Shown piece by piece: positions 42,601 through 42,699 of a DNA stretch of 42,699 bases. The translations under genes were made by a program, and so were the position numbers. Position 1 is the first letter of the stretch, and every line of letters starts with the position of its first letter. A model generated the notes under the pieces. That model had not been told where the DNA came from and did not search any database. It was given only the letters and a program-made list of their open reading frames with translations. Source of the DNA: Marinobacterium sp. (lineage in GTDB: Bacteria > Pseudomonadota > Gammaproteobacteria > Pseudomonadales > Balneatricaceae). The DNA is taken from contig JAOXSF010000024.1 in the NCBI GenBank assembly GCA_025800125.1, forward strand, positions 1-42,699. The letters run 5' to 3'.

Positions 42601-42699
42601 TTGACTTCTCCCCTCCGTGAACGAAGGGGATTCCAGGAGCCATTACAGCTCAAAGACCAGGGCGACTTATGCCGCTACCTTTCCCTCTACAGGACGGCC
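42601..42699 (-). mobile_element. Probable IS200/IS605-family right end with omega-RNA scaffold
   Basis: On the minus strand the segment after a short ORF end reads GGAATCCCC, a hairpin with CGT/ACG inner pairs (CCCCT/AGGGG, 42610-42629), then GGGGAGAAGTCAA ending at 42601. This CCCC-hairpin-GGGGAG-x-GTCAA pattern is the typical 3' end of the RNA scaffold of TnpB elements and the right end of the IS. In that scheme the adjacent chromosomal bases 42600-42585 would be the guide. The body of the element would extend beyond the right edge. Confidence 0.5.
42667..42699 (-). CDS. Possible C-terminal tail of TnpB (partial)
   Basis: A frame entering from the right edge ends GRPVEGKVAA and a TAA stop (42667-42669), 38 nt before the scaffold-like hairpin. 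The position is right for the end of a tnpB gene, but ten residues cannot identify it. If the frame is not coding, the scaffold call still stands on its own. Confidence 0.35.
   Translation of the reverse strand, partial: GRPVEGKVAA

Noticed and set aside
1-42699. CRISPR arrays, tRNA or rRNA genes
   Set aside because: No regularly spaced direct repeats of suitable length and no cloverleaf-like segment were found by eye on either strand.

Overview
The window reads as chromosomal DNA of a marine-type gammaproteobacterium, probably Oceanospirillales-like. This is inferred from gene content (ampD/nadC pair, Prc, S1, RsmE, TcdA, Ada-AlkA fusion, c-di-GMP and chemotaxis proteins) and moderate base composition; the genus cannot be fixed from sequence alone. 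No rRNA or tRNA gene was seen.

Layout. 1-3850: an FKBP-type isomerase lipoprotein cut by the left edge, the periplasmic protease Prc and an anchored coiled-coil protein. 3941-7249: rpsA with its own promoter, structured leader and terminator, convergent with an SrmB-like DEAD-box helicase. 7456-10737: a GAF protein with a degenerate GGDEF domain and a chemoreceptor with duplicated sensor domains. 11093-13858: an AldB/ExaC-type aldehyde dehydrogenase and RsmE. 14030-16969: a Fur-box-controlled ferric-iron ABC importer (binding protein and fused permease). Its ATPase lies 4 kb away on the other strand (20941-21996). Between them is a small defence-like cassette (17085-20928). 22179-28780: AmpD, NadC, an RTX/DUF4214 secreted-type protein, an AraC regulator, a DMT exporter, a small charged protein and TcdA. 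28904-34641: a PAS-GGDEF-EAL protein, a membrane protein, Ada-AlkA and Ogt. 34791-40120: azoreductase, two LysR regulators, a GNAT enzyme, a GTDC1/QtmA-like glycosyltransferase, a lipoprotein and a small membrane protein. 40268-42362: the fahA-maiA tyrosine-degradation operon with its terminator. The right edge probably holds the end of an IS200/IS605-type element (tnpB tail and omega-RNA scaffold).

The main find is at 17085-18688: a complete DRT2-type (UG2) antiviral reverse-transcriptase system. The RT gene (minus strand) is preceded by a non-coding RNA of about 285 nt. Two UAACA motifs in that RNA lie exactly 120 nt apart. If the RT jumps from one to the other and copies the segment repeatedly, as known for DRT2, the product reads without a stop in a 40-codon repeat carrying its own GGAGG and ATG. 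Each unit-to-unit junction would also create a TTGACA-N17-TATGCT promoter that does not exist in the chromosome. This predicts the toxic never-ending ORF (neo) of this system directly from the DNA. Next to it stand two nearly identical Rpn-family nuclease genes whose C-termini have diverged, another family tied to phage defence.
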